A stretch of 64,000 nucleotides of DNA from CAG-791 sp045113775 (GTDB taxonomy: Bacteria; Bacillota; Clostridia; Lachnospirales; Lachnospiraceae), in contig JBGUJH010000067.1 of the NCBI GenBank assembly GCA_045113775.1, positions 1 to 64,000 of the forward strand, in the 5' to 3' direction. The position numbers and the translations under genes are program-made. Below, one piece after another: positions 1-7,684 of this stretch (position 1 is the first letter of the stretch; every line of letters starts with the position of its first letter). The notes below the pieces were generated by a model. It saw only the letters and a program-made list of their open reading frames with translations. It had not been told where the DNA came from and searched no databases.

Positions 1-77
1 TGACTGCTGTCAAACCCTCTATTTGAAGAACTTAGTCTTCAGTGTGGAATTTACTTTTACATGTGGAATTTAACTTT
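1..77. other. Intergenic edge with tandem direct repeat
   Basis: No gene is visible between the left edge and the hemZ stop codon. Two near-identical copies of a 16-17 base unit beginning TGTGGAATTTA lie at 43-58 and 62-78, separated by three bases. A short hairpin, GAAGA/TCTTC, lies at about 25-40. In related genomes hisS often follows hemZ, but it would lie outside the window. Confidence 0.4.
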
Positions 78-1580
78 TCACTCAACCGTAGCATAAAGCT
101 TTCTCTTTCTCTCGATCATCTCTTCAATGTGATCTATATATACGGACACCTCTTTTGCGTCATCGCATCTCTCTATGCGCCCTCCCGGGAATACGCCCTT
201 TGAGATGCTGCCCGCCCCCAGAGCCAAAATCGACTGTTTCTCTTCCATGATCAGAATATTATAGATCCCGGCTTTTCCGTCTTTTGCATATCCGACATTC
301 TCAAAGTTCCCGGACATATTCTTCTGCCTGTAGAGGTAATAAGGATGCATGCCCATCCGGGCAGCGCCTTCCGCCGCGATCTTCATGCTCCGGTCCGTAT
401 TGTTGATCGATGAAAAACCGTTTTGCTCAATCCATTTCTGGAGCCTGGAAGCCCTTTTCACTGCCAGTGAATGGACCGTCAGGTCATCGGGGCCCAGCGC
501 CGTGATCTCATCGATCGTATATCTGACGTCTTCTTCTGTCTCCCCGGGAAGTCCCAGGATTATATCCATATTGATATTGTCAAAGCCGGCTTCCCTGGCC
601 AGCCTGAAAGCATCCGCCGTCTGACCGGCGCTGTGCTGCCTTCCGATCAGTTTGAGCGTCCGGTCCCTCATTGTCTGCGGGTTGACACTGATCCTTCCGA
701 CCCCGCATTCTTTGAGGACTTCGAGTTTCTCGGCATTAATGCTGTCCGGTCTTCCGGCTTCCACAGTAAATTCCTGCAGCGCGGACAGGTCAAAATATTG
801 CCCGATCATCCCTATAAGCCTGCGGGACTGGGCAGGTTCGAGCGTTGTAGGAGTTCCGCCGCCTATGTACAGGGTATCCAATATTTTGCCCTGCATGAGG
901 GGCGCAGAAGCCTCCATTTCCCTCTCAAGCGCATCGAGGTACTCATCCACCCGGTCCTTCCAGGAAGTCAGCGGATAGGAAGTAAAGGAACAGTACAGGC
1001 ACGTAGTGGGACAGAACGGTATTCCCACATAGAGGCTGAATCCGTTCTCGTAATGGATACCGGACAGGATCTCTCTCTCCCTCTGCGCGATCTCAGCTGC
1101 CAGCGACGCTTTCTCAGCGCTCACATAATGTTCTCTCTCCATATAGGCTGCAGCCTGTTCAGGCGTATCGCCCTCTCTCAGCCTTGTCATCGCGATCTTA
1201 GTGGGCCTTATGCCGATCAGCTCTCCCCAGGGAAGCTCCGTCCCTGTGTACTCCCTGAGCATCTCATAGAGCAGGTGCTTGGCGGCCGTCTTACATTCAG
1301 GGCTCTTCGTGTTATAGACAACGCCTTCCGGCGCCTCGATCCTTCTCACAAGGGATTTATTCTTTTCAGCCCGGTTTTCGTCCGCGCAGGGAGCACCTTC
1401 TTCCAGAAGACGCATCTCAATATGGTCTTCCTCAAAATCCGCACGCAGAAAAGCCGGGTCAGGATATCTCCCGGCATCCGGCTCACCGACAAAAACTTTA
1501 ACTGTCTCCTGCGGATAAAAAGCCTTCAGGAGAGAGTGTATTTCATATCTATATAATTCAATATTTTCTACTGCTATCAT
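78..1580 (-). CDS. hemZ: HemZ-type coproporphyrinogen dehydrogenase, radical SAM
   Basis: Predicted oxygen-independent coproporphyrinogen III oxidase-like radical SAM enzyme of the HemZ family, 500 residues. The cluster motif is C190-x3-C194-x2-C197 (FCPTTCLYCSF), and the SAM-binding GGGTPT follows at about 240-245. The roughly 180-residue N-terminal extension before the radical SAM core is characteristic of HemZ and absent from HemN. It is the last gene of a minus operon rel - MBL hydrolase - hemZ, 29 bases after the hydrolase stop, a gene order I recall from Lachnospiraceae. The start codon has only a weak upstream ribosome binding site. HemN-like proteins are often misassigned, so the precise substrate is less certain than the family; an anaerobe lacking full haem synthesis may use it otherwise. 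Confidence 0.9.
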   Translation of the reverse strand: MIAVENIELYRYEIHSLLKAFYPQETVKVFVGEPDAGRYPDPAFLRADFEEDHIEMRLLEEGAPCADENRAEKNKSLVRRIEAPEGVVYNTKSPECKTAAKHLLYEMLREYTGTELPWGELIGIRPTKIAMTRLREGDTPEQAAAYMEREHYVSAEKASLAAEIAQREREILSGIHYENGFSLYVGIPFCPTTCLYCSFTSYPLTSWKDRVDEYLDALEREMEASAPLMQGKILDTLYIGGGTPTTLEPAQSRRLIGMIGQYFDLSALQEFTVEAGRPDSINAEKLEVLKECGVGRISVNPQTMRDRTLKLIGRQHSAGQTADAFRLAREAGFDNINMDIILGLPGETEEDVRYTIDEITALGPDDLTVHSLAVKRASRLQKWIEQNGFSSINNTDRSMKIAAEGAARMGMHPYYLYRQKNMSGNFENVGYAKDGKAGIYNILIMEEKQSILALGAGSISKGVFPGGRIERCDDAKEVSVYIDHIEEMIERKRKLYATVE

Positions 1581-1609
1581 TTGTCGTTACTAAAGTTCAT
1601 CAGAGTGTT

Positions 1610-2260
1610 TCACCCGTGAACAAAAAAGTTGTATTTCTTTTCGTGCCCGATCGTCGTACTGCCGCCATGGCCGCAGTAGACCTGTGTCTCATCAGGAAGG
1701 ACATAGAGCTTCGTTCGGATCGACTCCACGAGATCCTGCATGTCTCCGGTGGGAAGATCCGTTCTGCCGACTGATTCCTCAAAGAGCGTGTCCCCGCTTA
1801 TCAATACCGGGTCGCCTTCCGTCTGGCCGGCGTCCATATAATAGCAGCAGCTTCCTTCCGTATGTCCCGGAGTAGAGATCATTTTGAGCGTTATGCCGGC
1901 CACGGTGACAGACTCGCCGTCGATCAGATAATGATCGGCTTTCACTGTGCATGACCTGCCAAAGGATATGGAAGTGTTCAGTTCCGGGTCCTCGAGGACG
2001 TCCCTCTCCAAAGCGCTGGCGTAAACAGGTGCGCCGCATGCCTCTTTGAGAGCTTTTAATCCCAAAATATGGTCGAAATGACCGTGGGTCAGGAAGATAG
2101 CTTTGATCTCAAGTCCCTTTTTAGACAGTTCCTCATATATTTCCTTCCCGTAATCAGCGGGGTCAAAAACGATCGTCTCCGTCCCGCCTTCTCTGTGAAG
2201 AAAATAGAAATTTGTCTGGACCATTCCGATCATATAGCATCCGATCACAATTTTGCTCAT
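1610..2260 (-). CDS. MBL-fold metallo-hydrolase (glyoxalase II-like)
   Basis: Cytosolic 216-residue hydrolase of the metallo-beta-lactamase fold. Visible metal ligands are the HGHFDH motif (H59, H61, D63, H64), H133 in PGHTEGS, D157 in SGDTLF and H198 in CGHGG, which matches the dinuclear glyoxalase II-like subgroup. I chose the second in-frame ATG because AGAGGAAAG lies just upstream; a start seven codons earlier at 2281 is possible but has a poorer site. The gene begins 22 bases after the rel stop, so it is probably co-transcribed with rel and hemZ. Glyoxalase II is a common label for such proteins, but the substrate is not shown by the sequence. Confidence 0.88.
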   Translation of the reverse strand: MSKIVIGCYMIGMVQTNFYFLHREGGTETIVFDPADYGKEIYEELSKKGLEIKAIFLTHGHFDHILGLKALKEACGAPVYASALERDVLEDPELNTSISFGRSCTVKADHYLIDGESVTVAGITLKMISTPGHTEGSCCYYMDAGQTEGDPVLISGDTLFEESVGRTDLPTGDMQDLVESIRTKLYVLPDETQVYCGHGGSTTIGHEKKYNFFVHG

Positions 2261-2282
2261 GCTCTTTCCTCTGCGGCTCATT

Positions 2283-4589
2283 TCAGCCGTTCGTTCTCTT
2301 GACCGCCTGCACGCCGCGTATGTTCAGGAGCTTGCCGCAGATCTCCCGCAGCTCTTCCACGCTCGTGACTTCAAAACTTATGGTCAAGGTCGCGATCCCG
2401 TGCTTGCTGGTCATTGTATTAACTTTCAAAATATTGATATCTCTCTCAGAAAAGTTTCTGGTGACATCATTGAGAAGGCCTGCCCTGTCATTGGCATAGA
2501 TGATGATCTCGCATACGAATCCGGCTTCTTTCTCATCTTCTGCTCCTTCGACCCAGGAAGCCTCTATGATCCGCCCTTTGTTTTCCTCATCCAGATTGTG
2601 CACATTGACGCAGTCAGCTCTGTGGATCGAGACGCCTCTGCCTCTCGTGACAAAACCTACGATCTTGTCACCGGGAACCGGATTGCAGCACTTGGAAAAG
2701 CGGACCGCCACATCATGGATTCCCTTGACGACAATGGCGCTCTGCGCCTTCGAGACTGAGCGCGGTTTGTGTTCGGCGATCTCCTGCAGGACCTCTTCAT
2801 CGGTGGCATGCCGCTTGTGGTCCTCTTCATAGAGCTCATGGAGCTTGTTGACGACCTGTCCTTCCTTGAGTCCTCCGTGACCGATGGCTGCCAGGACAGC
2901 GTCCCACTCTCTGAATCCGTATTTTTTCAGGACCACTTCCTTGTATTCCGGTTTAAGAAGATCCGAGAGAACATATCCCTTGGATTTGCAGTAGGCAGCC
3001 ATAAGTTCCCTGCCTCTGCTGATATTCTCTTCCTTCATCTCCCTGCGGAACCACTGGTTGATCTTGTTGCGCGTAGAAGCGCTTCTGGCAATGCTCAGCC
3101 AGTCAGGGCTGGGACCCTTGGAGTTCTGGGATGTGATGATCTCGATCCGGTCTCCGTTCCGGATCCGGTAGTCTATATTGACGATCTTGCCGTTTACACG
3201 GGCTCCGATCATCCTGTTGCCCACTGCAGAGTGAATAGCATACGCAAAGTCGATGGGAGTAGAGCCTGCGGGGAGGTTCTTGACCTCTCCTCTGGGCGTA
3301 AAGCAGTAAACACTGTCGGAAAACAGATCCAGGTCGCTCTTGAGCAGATCCATGAATTCCTTGTTATCGGACATGTCCCTCTGCCACTCAAGGATCTGCC
3401 TGAGCCAGGTCAGTTTCTCCTCTTCCTTGTTCTCGACCTTCTTGCCGTCTGACTGCTCTTTGTATTTCCAATGGGCAGCGATACCGTATTCAGCTGCCCT
3501 GTGCATCGCGAATGTGCGGATCTGGATCTCAAAGGGCTGTCCCGTAGGTCCGATAAGCGTCGTGTGAAGGGACTGGTACATATTAGGTTTAGGCATCGCG
3601 ATATAGTCCTTGAACCTGCCCGGTATCGGCTTATACATCTCATGGATTATGCCGAGCGCCGCGTAACAGTCCTTGACTGAGTTCACGATGATCCTCACCG
3701 CGAAAAGGTCATAGATCTGGTCCAGGGTCTTCCCCTGGTTGACCATTTTTTTATAAATGCTGAAAAAGTGTTTGACGCGGCCGTCCACCTTGCCTTCGAT
3801 GCCGGCATCTTTTATGTGCTCAGCCACTTCAGAGGCGATCTCATGCACGTATCTTTCCCTCTCGGACTTGCGCTGCGCGACTTTTTCAACAAGGTCATAA
3901 TAGACATCGGGTTTCAGATATTTGAGAGAAAGGTCATCCAGTTCCACCTTGATCTTGGATATTCCGAGCCTGGATGCGATAGGCGAATAGATGTCGAGCG
4001 TCTCCTGCGCGATGCGGATCTGCTTCTCGGGAGGCATATGGCCCAGTGTGCGCATATTGTGAAGACGGTCTGCGAGCTTGATCAGGATGACTCGGATATC
4101 CTTGGCCATTGCAAGGAACATTTTGCGAAGGTTTCTCGCCTGTTCTTCCTGCTGCACAAGCGTCTTATCCTTATAGTCGCCGGAGAGTTTGAGCTTTTCC
4201 AGTTTGGTAACGCCGTCAACAAGCAGCGCTACATCAGACCCGAACTCTTTCTCGATCTCTTCCTTGGTCATGATCGTATCTTCGACAACATCGTGAAGAA
4301 GTCCCGCTGTTATCGTCTCTTTATCCAGTTCCAGATCCGCAAGGATCAGAGCTACATAGAGAGGATGAATGATGTAGGGCTCTCCTGATTTCCGCTTCTG
4401 GCCCTCGTGGGCCTTCTTAGCTACCGCATACCCTTTCTCGATCAGCGAGATATCGTCAGAGGGATGATATCTGCGGACACGCTCAATAACGTCCGAATAT
4501 AACTCTTCCGGACTTAAGTACTCTGCGATATTCTCTATTGTGCCTCTGTCAAATTCTTCGAAGCCTTTCTTTGTAATGTTGTCGGCCAT
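2283..4589 (-). CDS. relA: Bifunctional (p)ppGpp synthetase/hydrolase Rel
   Basis: Stringent-response enzyme that makes and degrades (p)ppGpp. The 768-residue protein has the full long-Rel layout. First comes an HD hydrolase domain with the HDVVED motif near residue 100, then a synthetase domain with PGRFKDYIAMPKPN and YQSLHTT. A TGS domain beginning VYCFTPRGEVKNLP follows, then a conserved Cys region and a C-terminal ACT domain (about residue 690 onward). The RFKD (RxKD) loop is the form found in bifunctional Rel/SpoT enzymes, whereas the synthetase-only RelA of Gammaproteobacteria has ExDD. The gene heads a minus operon with the MBL hydrolase and hemZ. Its ribosome binding site is AAAGGATCAGG and a sigma-A-like promoter lies upstream. 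Confidence 0.96.
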   Translation of the reverse strand: MADNITKKGFEEFDRGTIENIAEYLSPEELYSDVIERVRRYHPSDDISLIEKGYAVAKKAHEGQKRKSGEPYIIHPLYVALILADLELDKETITAGLLHDVVEDTIMTKEEIEKEFGSDVALLVDGVTKLEKLKLSGDYKDKTLVQQEEQARNLRKMFLAMAKDIRVILIKLADRLHNMRTLGHMPPEKQIRIAQETLDIYSPIASRLGISKIKVELDDLSLKYLKPDVYYDLVEKVAQRKSERERYVHEIASEVAEHIKDAGIEGKVDGRVKHFFSIYKKMVNQGKTLDQIYDLFAVRIIVNSVKDCYAALGIIHEMYKPIPGRFKDYIAMPKPNMYQSLHTTLIGPTGQPFEIQIRTFAMHRAAEYGIAAHWKYKEQSDGKKVENKEEEKLTWLRQILEWQRDMSDNKEFMDLLKSDLDLFSDSVYCFTPRGEVKNLPAGSTPIDFAYAIHSAVGNRMIGARVNGKIVNIDYRIRNGDRIEIITSQNSKGPSPDWLSIARSASTRNKINQWFRREMKEENISRGRELMAAYCKSKGYVLSDLLKPEYKEVVLKKYGFREWDAVLAAIGHGGLKEGQVVNKLHELYEEDHKRHATDEEVLQEIAEHKPRSVSKAQSAIVVKGIHDVAVRFSKCCNPVPGDKIVGFVTRGRGVSIHRADCVNVHNLDEENKGRIIEASWVEGAEDEKEAGFVCEIIIYANDRAGLLNDVTRNFSERDINILKVNTMTSKHGIATLTISFEVTSVEELREICGKLLNIRGVQAVKRTNG

Positions 4590-4638
4590 ACCCGGGACCT
4601 GATCCTTTCAATTTATGAACTTTTCATAAAGTATTGAC

Positions 4639-4667
4639 ATTATATGATTATTTGTCAAGTCCGTCAA
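4639..4667 (-). promoter_or_regulatory. Sigma-A-type promoter of rel
   Basis: On the minus strand TTGACG (4662-4667) is followed after exactly 17 bases by TATAAT (4639-4644). The -10 box matches the consensus fully and lies 50 bases before the rel start codon. Confidence 0.7.
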
Positions 4668-4708
4668 ACGTTATTGTCTGAAAATTAGCTGATTAATTGA
4701 ACAAAAAA

Positions 4709-4743
4709 GTGACACAGCTGCCGGAACGGCAAAACCGTGTCAC
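4709..4743 (-). terminator. Hairpin followed by T run
   Basis: GTGACAC at 4709 pairs with GTGTCAC at 4737-4743, with an inner GCCG/CGGC pairing. On the minus strand the stem is followed by six Ts. It lies beyond the groEL terminator, so it may end read-through transcription or a short unrecognised transcript starting in the 4772-4921 element. Confidence 0.55.
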
Positions 4744-4771
4744 TATGTATTCTTTAATTGAGTATTTAATT

Positions 4772-4921
4772 ATTCAGCACCCAAGTCCGAAATGCTCCGC
4801 ATTCCGGACTGTGGGCGTCCAGAGTCGCTTCGCGCCTTGTCCGCCCAGGAATAATGGCAAAAAACGGCCCGATGAGCAAGCTCACCGGGCCGTTTTTTGC
4901 CATTATTCCTGGGTGCTGAAT
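4772..4921. repeat. MITE-like element with 12-bp inverted ends
   Basis: The 12-base end ATTCAGCACCCA (4772-4783) is an exact inverted copy of TGGGTGCTGAAT (4910-4921). The sequence TTAAT flanks both sides, one base off the left end, which resembles a target duplication. The inside folds into a hairpin around AGTCCG/CGGACT (4785-4810) and the 28-bp perfect inverted repeat at 4844-4913. The element starts seven bases after the groEL stop codon. It may be a small non-autonomous insertion that now supplies a terminator, or simply an elaborate terminator. Confidence 0.4.
4844..4913 (-). terminator. Very long groEL terminator hairpin
   Basis: Positions 4844-4871 and 4886-4913 form a perfect 28-bp inverted repeat, and the spacer itself pairs (TGAGC/GCTCA), giving about 33 paired bases with one mismatch. 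The inner part, a GC-rich stem flanked by A6 and T6, is a classic bidirectional intrinsic terminator. Pairing continues for twelve or more bases beyond the T run, which is unusual. Confidence 0.8.
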
Positions 4922-4927
4922 TTAATA

Positions 4928-6544
4928 TCACATCATTCCTGCGCCGCCGGCGGGCATCGGAGGCATGGGCTCCTTGATGGTCGCGACAGCTGCCTCGGTC
5001 GTAAGGAAGCTGGATGCTACGGAAGTTGCGTTCTGCAGCGCGCTTCTGGAAACCTTGGCGGGATCAAGGATGCCGTCCTCGATCATGTTGACATATTTCT
5101 CAGTGTATGCGTCGAAGCCGATACCTTCCTCGGACTCCTTGACCTTGTTTACGATGACAGCGCCGTTAAGGCCTGCGTTCTCCGCGATCTGGAAAAGCGG
5201 ATACTCAAGAGCCTTCAGGACGATCTTCGCGCCGGTCTTCTCGTCGCCTTCAAGATCTTCTACTGCCTTTTCAACTTCCTTGGACGCATGAATGTAAGCG
5301 CTTCCGCCGCCGGGGATGATACCTTCTTCTACAGCTGCGCGAGTTGCGTTCAGAGCATCCTCCATGCGGTATTTTGCTTCCTTCATCTCTGTCTCAGTCG
5401 CTGCGCCGACGCGGATGACTGCTACGCCGCCTGCCAGCTTCGCCAGGCGCTCCTGAAGCTTCTCTCTGTCGAAATCAGACTTGGTCTCTTCGATCTGCTT
5501 CTTGATCTGGGCAACGCGGGAAGAAAGTGCATTCTTGTCGCCGAGGCCGTCAACGATAACTGTGTTCTCTTTTTCAACCTTAACGCTCTTAGCGCGGCCG
5601 AGCTGATCGAGAGTTGCATCCTTGAGCTCGAGACCGAGGTCCGAACTGATCACTGTGCCGCCTGTAAGGATAGCGATATCCTCGAGCATAGCTTTTCTTC
5701 TGTCGCCATAGCCGGGAGCCTTGACAGCGACAACGCTGAATGTGCCGCGCAGCTTGTTTACGATCAGGGTCGTGAGAGCTTCACCCTCGACATCCTCAGC
5801 GATGATCAGGAGCTTTGCGCCCATCTTTACGATCTGCTCGAGAAGAGGAAGGATATCCTGGATCGTGGAGATCTTCTTGTCGGTGATCAGGATGAAAGGA
5901 TCGTCGAGAACAGCTTCCATCTTGTCCATATCAGTTGCCATATAAGCGCTGATATAACCTCTGTCGAACTGCATGCCTTCTACAAGATCCAGCTCTGTCA
6001 GCATGGTCTTGGACTCCTCGATCGTGATAACGCCGTCCTTGGAGACCTTTTCCATAGCGTCGGCAACCATCTTGCCGACTTCAGCGTCGCCGGAAGAAAT
6101 AGTCGCAACGTTCTCAATATGCGCTTTCCCATTGACGGGAGTGCTCATTTTCTTGATCGCCTCTACTGCTGCGTCTGTAGCTTTCTTCATGCCCTTGCGG
6201 AGGACGATGGGGTTTGCGCCTGCAGCCAGGTTCTTCATGCCTTCGTTGATCATAGCCTGTGCCAGTACAGTAGCTGTAGTTGTGCCGTCACCTGCTACAT
6301 CGTTAGTCTTTGTAGCGACTTCTTTGACAAGCTGAGCGCCCATGTTCTCGAAGTTGTCTTCGAGTTCGATTTCCTTGGCGATCGTAACGCCGTCGTTTGT
6401 AATAGTAGGTGCGCCATAGGACTTGTCCAGAACTACGTTCCTGCCCTTGGGTCCCAGTGTGATCTTAACTGTATCTGCAAGTTTGTTGATGCCGGCAGCC
6501 ATTGCTACTCTTGCATCTGTGCCGTGTTTGAGATCTTTTGCCAT
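4928..6544 (-). CDS. groL: Chaperonin GroEL (Hsp60)
   Basis: The 538-residue chaperonin subunit forms the double-ring folding chamber with GroES and uses ATP. The N-terminal segment beginning MAKDLKHGTDARVAM, the ATP-binding region KITLGPKGRNVVLDKSYG and GDGTTTATVLAQ, and the Gly/Met-rich tail ending GGAGMM are all present at the expected places. It follows groES by 41 bases in one minus operon controlled by a CIRCE operator upstream of groES. Length and motifs are ordinary. A long hairpin terminator lies directly downstream. Confidence 0.98.
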   Translation of the reverse strand: MAKDLKHGTDARVAMAAGINKLADTVKITLGPKGRNVVLDKSYGAPTITNDGVTIAKEIELEDNFENMGAQLVKEVATKTNDVAGDGTTTATVLAQAMINEGMKNLAAGANPIVLRKGMKKATDAAVEAIKKMSTPVNGKAHIENVATISSGDAEVGKMVADAMEKVSKDGVITIEESKTMLTELDLVEGMQFDRGYISAYMATDMDKMEAVLDDPFILITDKKISTIQDILPLLEQIVKMGAKLLIIAEDVEGEALTTLIVNKLRGTFSVVAVKAPGYGDRRKAMLEDIAILTGGTVISSDLGLELKDATLDQLGRAKSVKVEKENTVIVDGLGDKNALSSRVAQIKKQIEETKSDFDREKLQERLAKLAGGVAVIRVGAATETEMKEAKYRMEDALNATRAAVEEGIIPGGGSAYIHASKEVEKAVEDLEGDEKTGAKIVLKALEYPLFQIAENAGLNGAVIVNKVKESEEGIGFDAYTEKYVNMIEDGILDPAKVSRSALQNATSVASSFLTTEAAVATIKEPMPPMPAGGAGMM

Positions 6545-6585
6545 TTCAATACCTCTTTCTTATGTTCTATGTACAATCTGAGTAA

Positions 6586-6870
6586 TCACTCGATCACAGC
6601 AAGAATGTCGCTCTGCTTAACGATGATGAATTTCTCTTCCTCGAGCTTGACTTCTGTTCCCGCATACTTGGAATAGATGACCTTGTCGCCAACCTTGACT
6701 TCCATCTTGATCTCTTTCCCGTCAACTACTCCGCCGGGGCCGACAGCAATGACTTCTGCCTGCTGGGGTTTCTCCTTCTCCTGACCGGGAAGTACGATGC
6801 CGGACTTTGTGGTCTGCTCTGCCTCAAGCTGCTTGAGAACAACTCTGTCTGCTAAAGGTACTAACTTCAT
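6586..6870 (-). CDS. groS: Co-chaperonin GroES (Hsp10)
   Basis: This 94-residue protein is the seven-fold lid of the GroEL chamber. It has the typical start MKLVPLADRVVLKQLEAE, the mobile loop around TKSGIVLPGQEKEKP and the conserved VGDKVIYSKYAGTEVK segment. It is the first gene of the groESL operon. The ribosome binding site AGGAGG lies about nine bases upstream of the ATG, and a CIRCE operator and sigma-A promoter lie further upstream. Confidence 0.98.
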   Translation of the reverse strand: MKLVPLADRVVLKQLEAEQTTKSGIVLPGQEKEKPQQAEVIAVGPGGVVDGKEIKMEVKVGDKVIYSKYAGTEVKLEEEKFIIVKQSDILAVIE

Positions 6871-6928
6871 AATTTACGCCTCCTTTATTATGCGTGAATG
6901 ATCAATTAACATATTTATCAATTGATTG

Positions 6929-6955
6929 TTAGCACTCATTCATGTCGAGTGCTAA
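6929..6955 (-). promoter_or_regulatory. CIRCE operator (HrcA site)
   Basis: TTAGCACTC, nine bases, then GAGTGCTAA: a perfect match to the CIRCE consensus. It lies in the groES leader just downstream of the -10 box, where HrcA repressor binding blocks transcription until heat stress. hrcA itself is not in the window. Confidence 0.96.
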
Positions 6956-6966
6956 CCCTAGTTGGT

Positions 6967-6995
6967 ATAATAGTTTTATAGCCTTTTGTTTGCAA
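6967..6995 (-). promoter_or_regulatory. groESL sigma-A promoter
   Basis: On the minus strand TTGCAA (6990-6995), a 17-base spacer, then TATTAT (6967-6972). The predicted start falls at the edge of or within the CIRCE element, the usual arrangement. Confidence 0.75.
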
Positions 6996-7134
6996 CCGAA
7001 TAAAATAGCACTATTTCTCTTATTATCTCTTGTTTTCTCGATTTTACTCTCATATTCTCGTTATTGCTTATTAGATGCCGTTTTTTTATTTTTAAGATTT
7101 AATTTATACTTTGGAATATTTTTTTGCTCTCATA

Positions 7135-7163
7135 TTGCAAGAGAGGCAATCGGGTGTTATATT
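7135..7163 (+). promoter_or_regulatory. Promoter of the 87-residue gene
   Basis: TTGCAA (7135-7140), 17 bases, TATATT (7158-7163). The predicted start is near 7170, inside the adjacent dyad. Confidence 0.65.
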
Positions 7164-7167
7164 GTAT

Positions 7168-7184
7168 GTAGTTTTAAAAACTAC
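7168..7184 (+). promoter_or_regulatory. Dyad at the predicted start site
   Basis: GTAGTTTT, one central A, AAAACTAC: a perfect 17-base inverted repeat overlapping the predicted +1. It is well placed for a repressor operator; a small 5' RNA hairpin is the alternative. Confidence 0.4.
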
Positions 7185-7216
7185 TTGTAGCGTTATCAAT
7201 AATCAGGAGGTGTGTT

Positions 7217-7480
7217 ATGACAGTAAAAGAACTCAAAGTTTTCTTCAAAGAGCACCTGGTTCCTTCTCATTTATATAATCTCAAGGGCGGCTCTCACGGC
7301 GGAAGGATCTGCATCGGCAGGGACAAACAGAACAAGTGGGAAGTGTATTTCAGTGAGAAAAAGAACAAGATCGGGCTCATGCAATTCGCGACGGAAAGTG
7401 AAGCCTGTCAGCATATGATGGACGAAGTCCGCAAGGTCATGGAGCAGATCTACGGGATCACCTGGAAGGGGCTTGCGTAA
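7217..7480 (+). CDS. Small protein of unknown function
   Basis: A convincing 87-residue gene. It has a strong AGGAGG seven bases before the ATG, its own promoter and a downstream terminator. The protein is soluble with no signal peptide or membrane segment. It begins MTVKELKVFFKEHLVP, has a central stretch RICIGRDKQNKWEVYFSE that looks like two beta strands, and ends in a predicted helix with MMDEVRKVMEQIYG. The alpha/beta pattern recalls small immunity-type or regulatory proteins, but no toxin gene lies nearby and I do not recognise the family. It is a single-gene unit divergent from groESL. Confidence 0.8.
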   Translation: MTVKELKVFFKEHLVPSHLYNLKGGSHGGRICIGRDKQNKWEVYFSEKKNKIGLMQFATESEACQHMMDEVRKVMEQIYGITWKGLA

Positions 7481-7495
7481 CCTGCCGACTTTTTT

Positions 7496-7533
7496 ACCCG
7501 GTCGCGGAGCTTATGCTCTGCCGCCGGGTTTTT
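7496..7533 (+). terminator. Terminator of the 87-residue gene
   Basis: ACCCGG (7496-7501) pairs with CCGGGT (7524-7529) with further pairing inside, followed by a T run. It starts 16 bases after the stop codon. Confidence 0.8.
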
Positions 7534-7596
7534 CTATGCGGTCACAAATTGCTCTGTGAGCCTTAATATAAGTACTATAATGAAAGATCGACAAGA

Positions 7597-7635
7597 AAAG
7601 GCTGCCGCACCGGAACTTCCGATGCGGCAGCCTTT
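7597..7635 (-). terminator. ppdK terminator
   Basis: A 13-bp stem AAAGGCTGCCGCA / TGCGGCAGCCTTT lies about 50 bases downstream of the ppdK stop. A T-rich tract follows on the minus strand. Confidence 0.85.
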
Positions 7636-7684
7636 AAGTTGCCTTTCAGTTATGCCCGCAAGCGGGTCTTCTGATGATCCCGAA

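Larger units (their letters stand above)
4590..4927. other. Gene-free, highly structured interval between rel and groEL
   Basis: This 338-base stretch has no convincing coding region. From left to right it holds the rel promoter, a minus-strand terminator-like hairpin (4709-4743) and a 150-base element with inverted ends (4772-4921) that contains a very long hairpin serving as the groEL terminator. The long plus-strand reading frame that crosses it is the antisense shadow of groEL. Confidence 0.6.
6871..7216. other. AT-rich divergent control region
   Basis: This 346-base gap between groES (minus) and the small gene at 7217 (plus) contains the CIRCE operator, the groESL promoter, the promoter of the small gene and a 17-base dyad. 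The middle part (about 7000-7130) is very AT-rich with no recognised feature. Confidence 0.6.

Noticed and set aside
471..1556. 361-residue plus-strand open frame over hemZ
   Set aside because: Fully antisense to a gene with clear radical SAM motifs.
4697..6676. 659-residue plus-strand open frame
   Set aside because: It lies antisense to groEL and groES, is rich in Cys and Ser as expected from mirrored codons, and has no ribosome binding site or family features.
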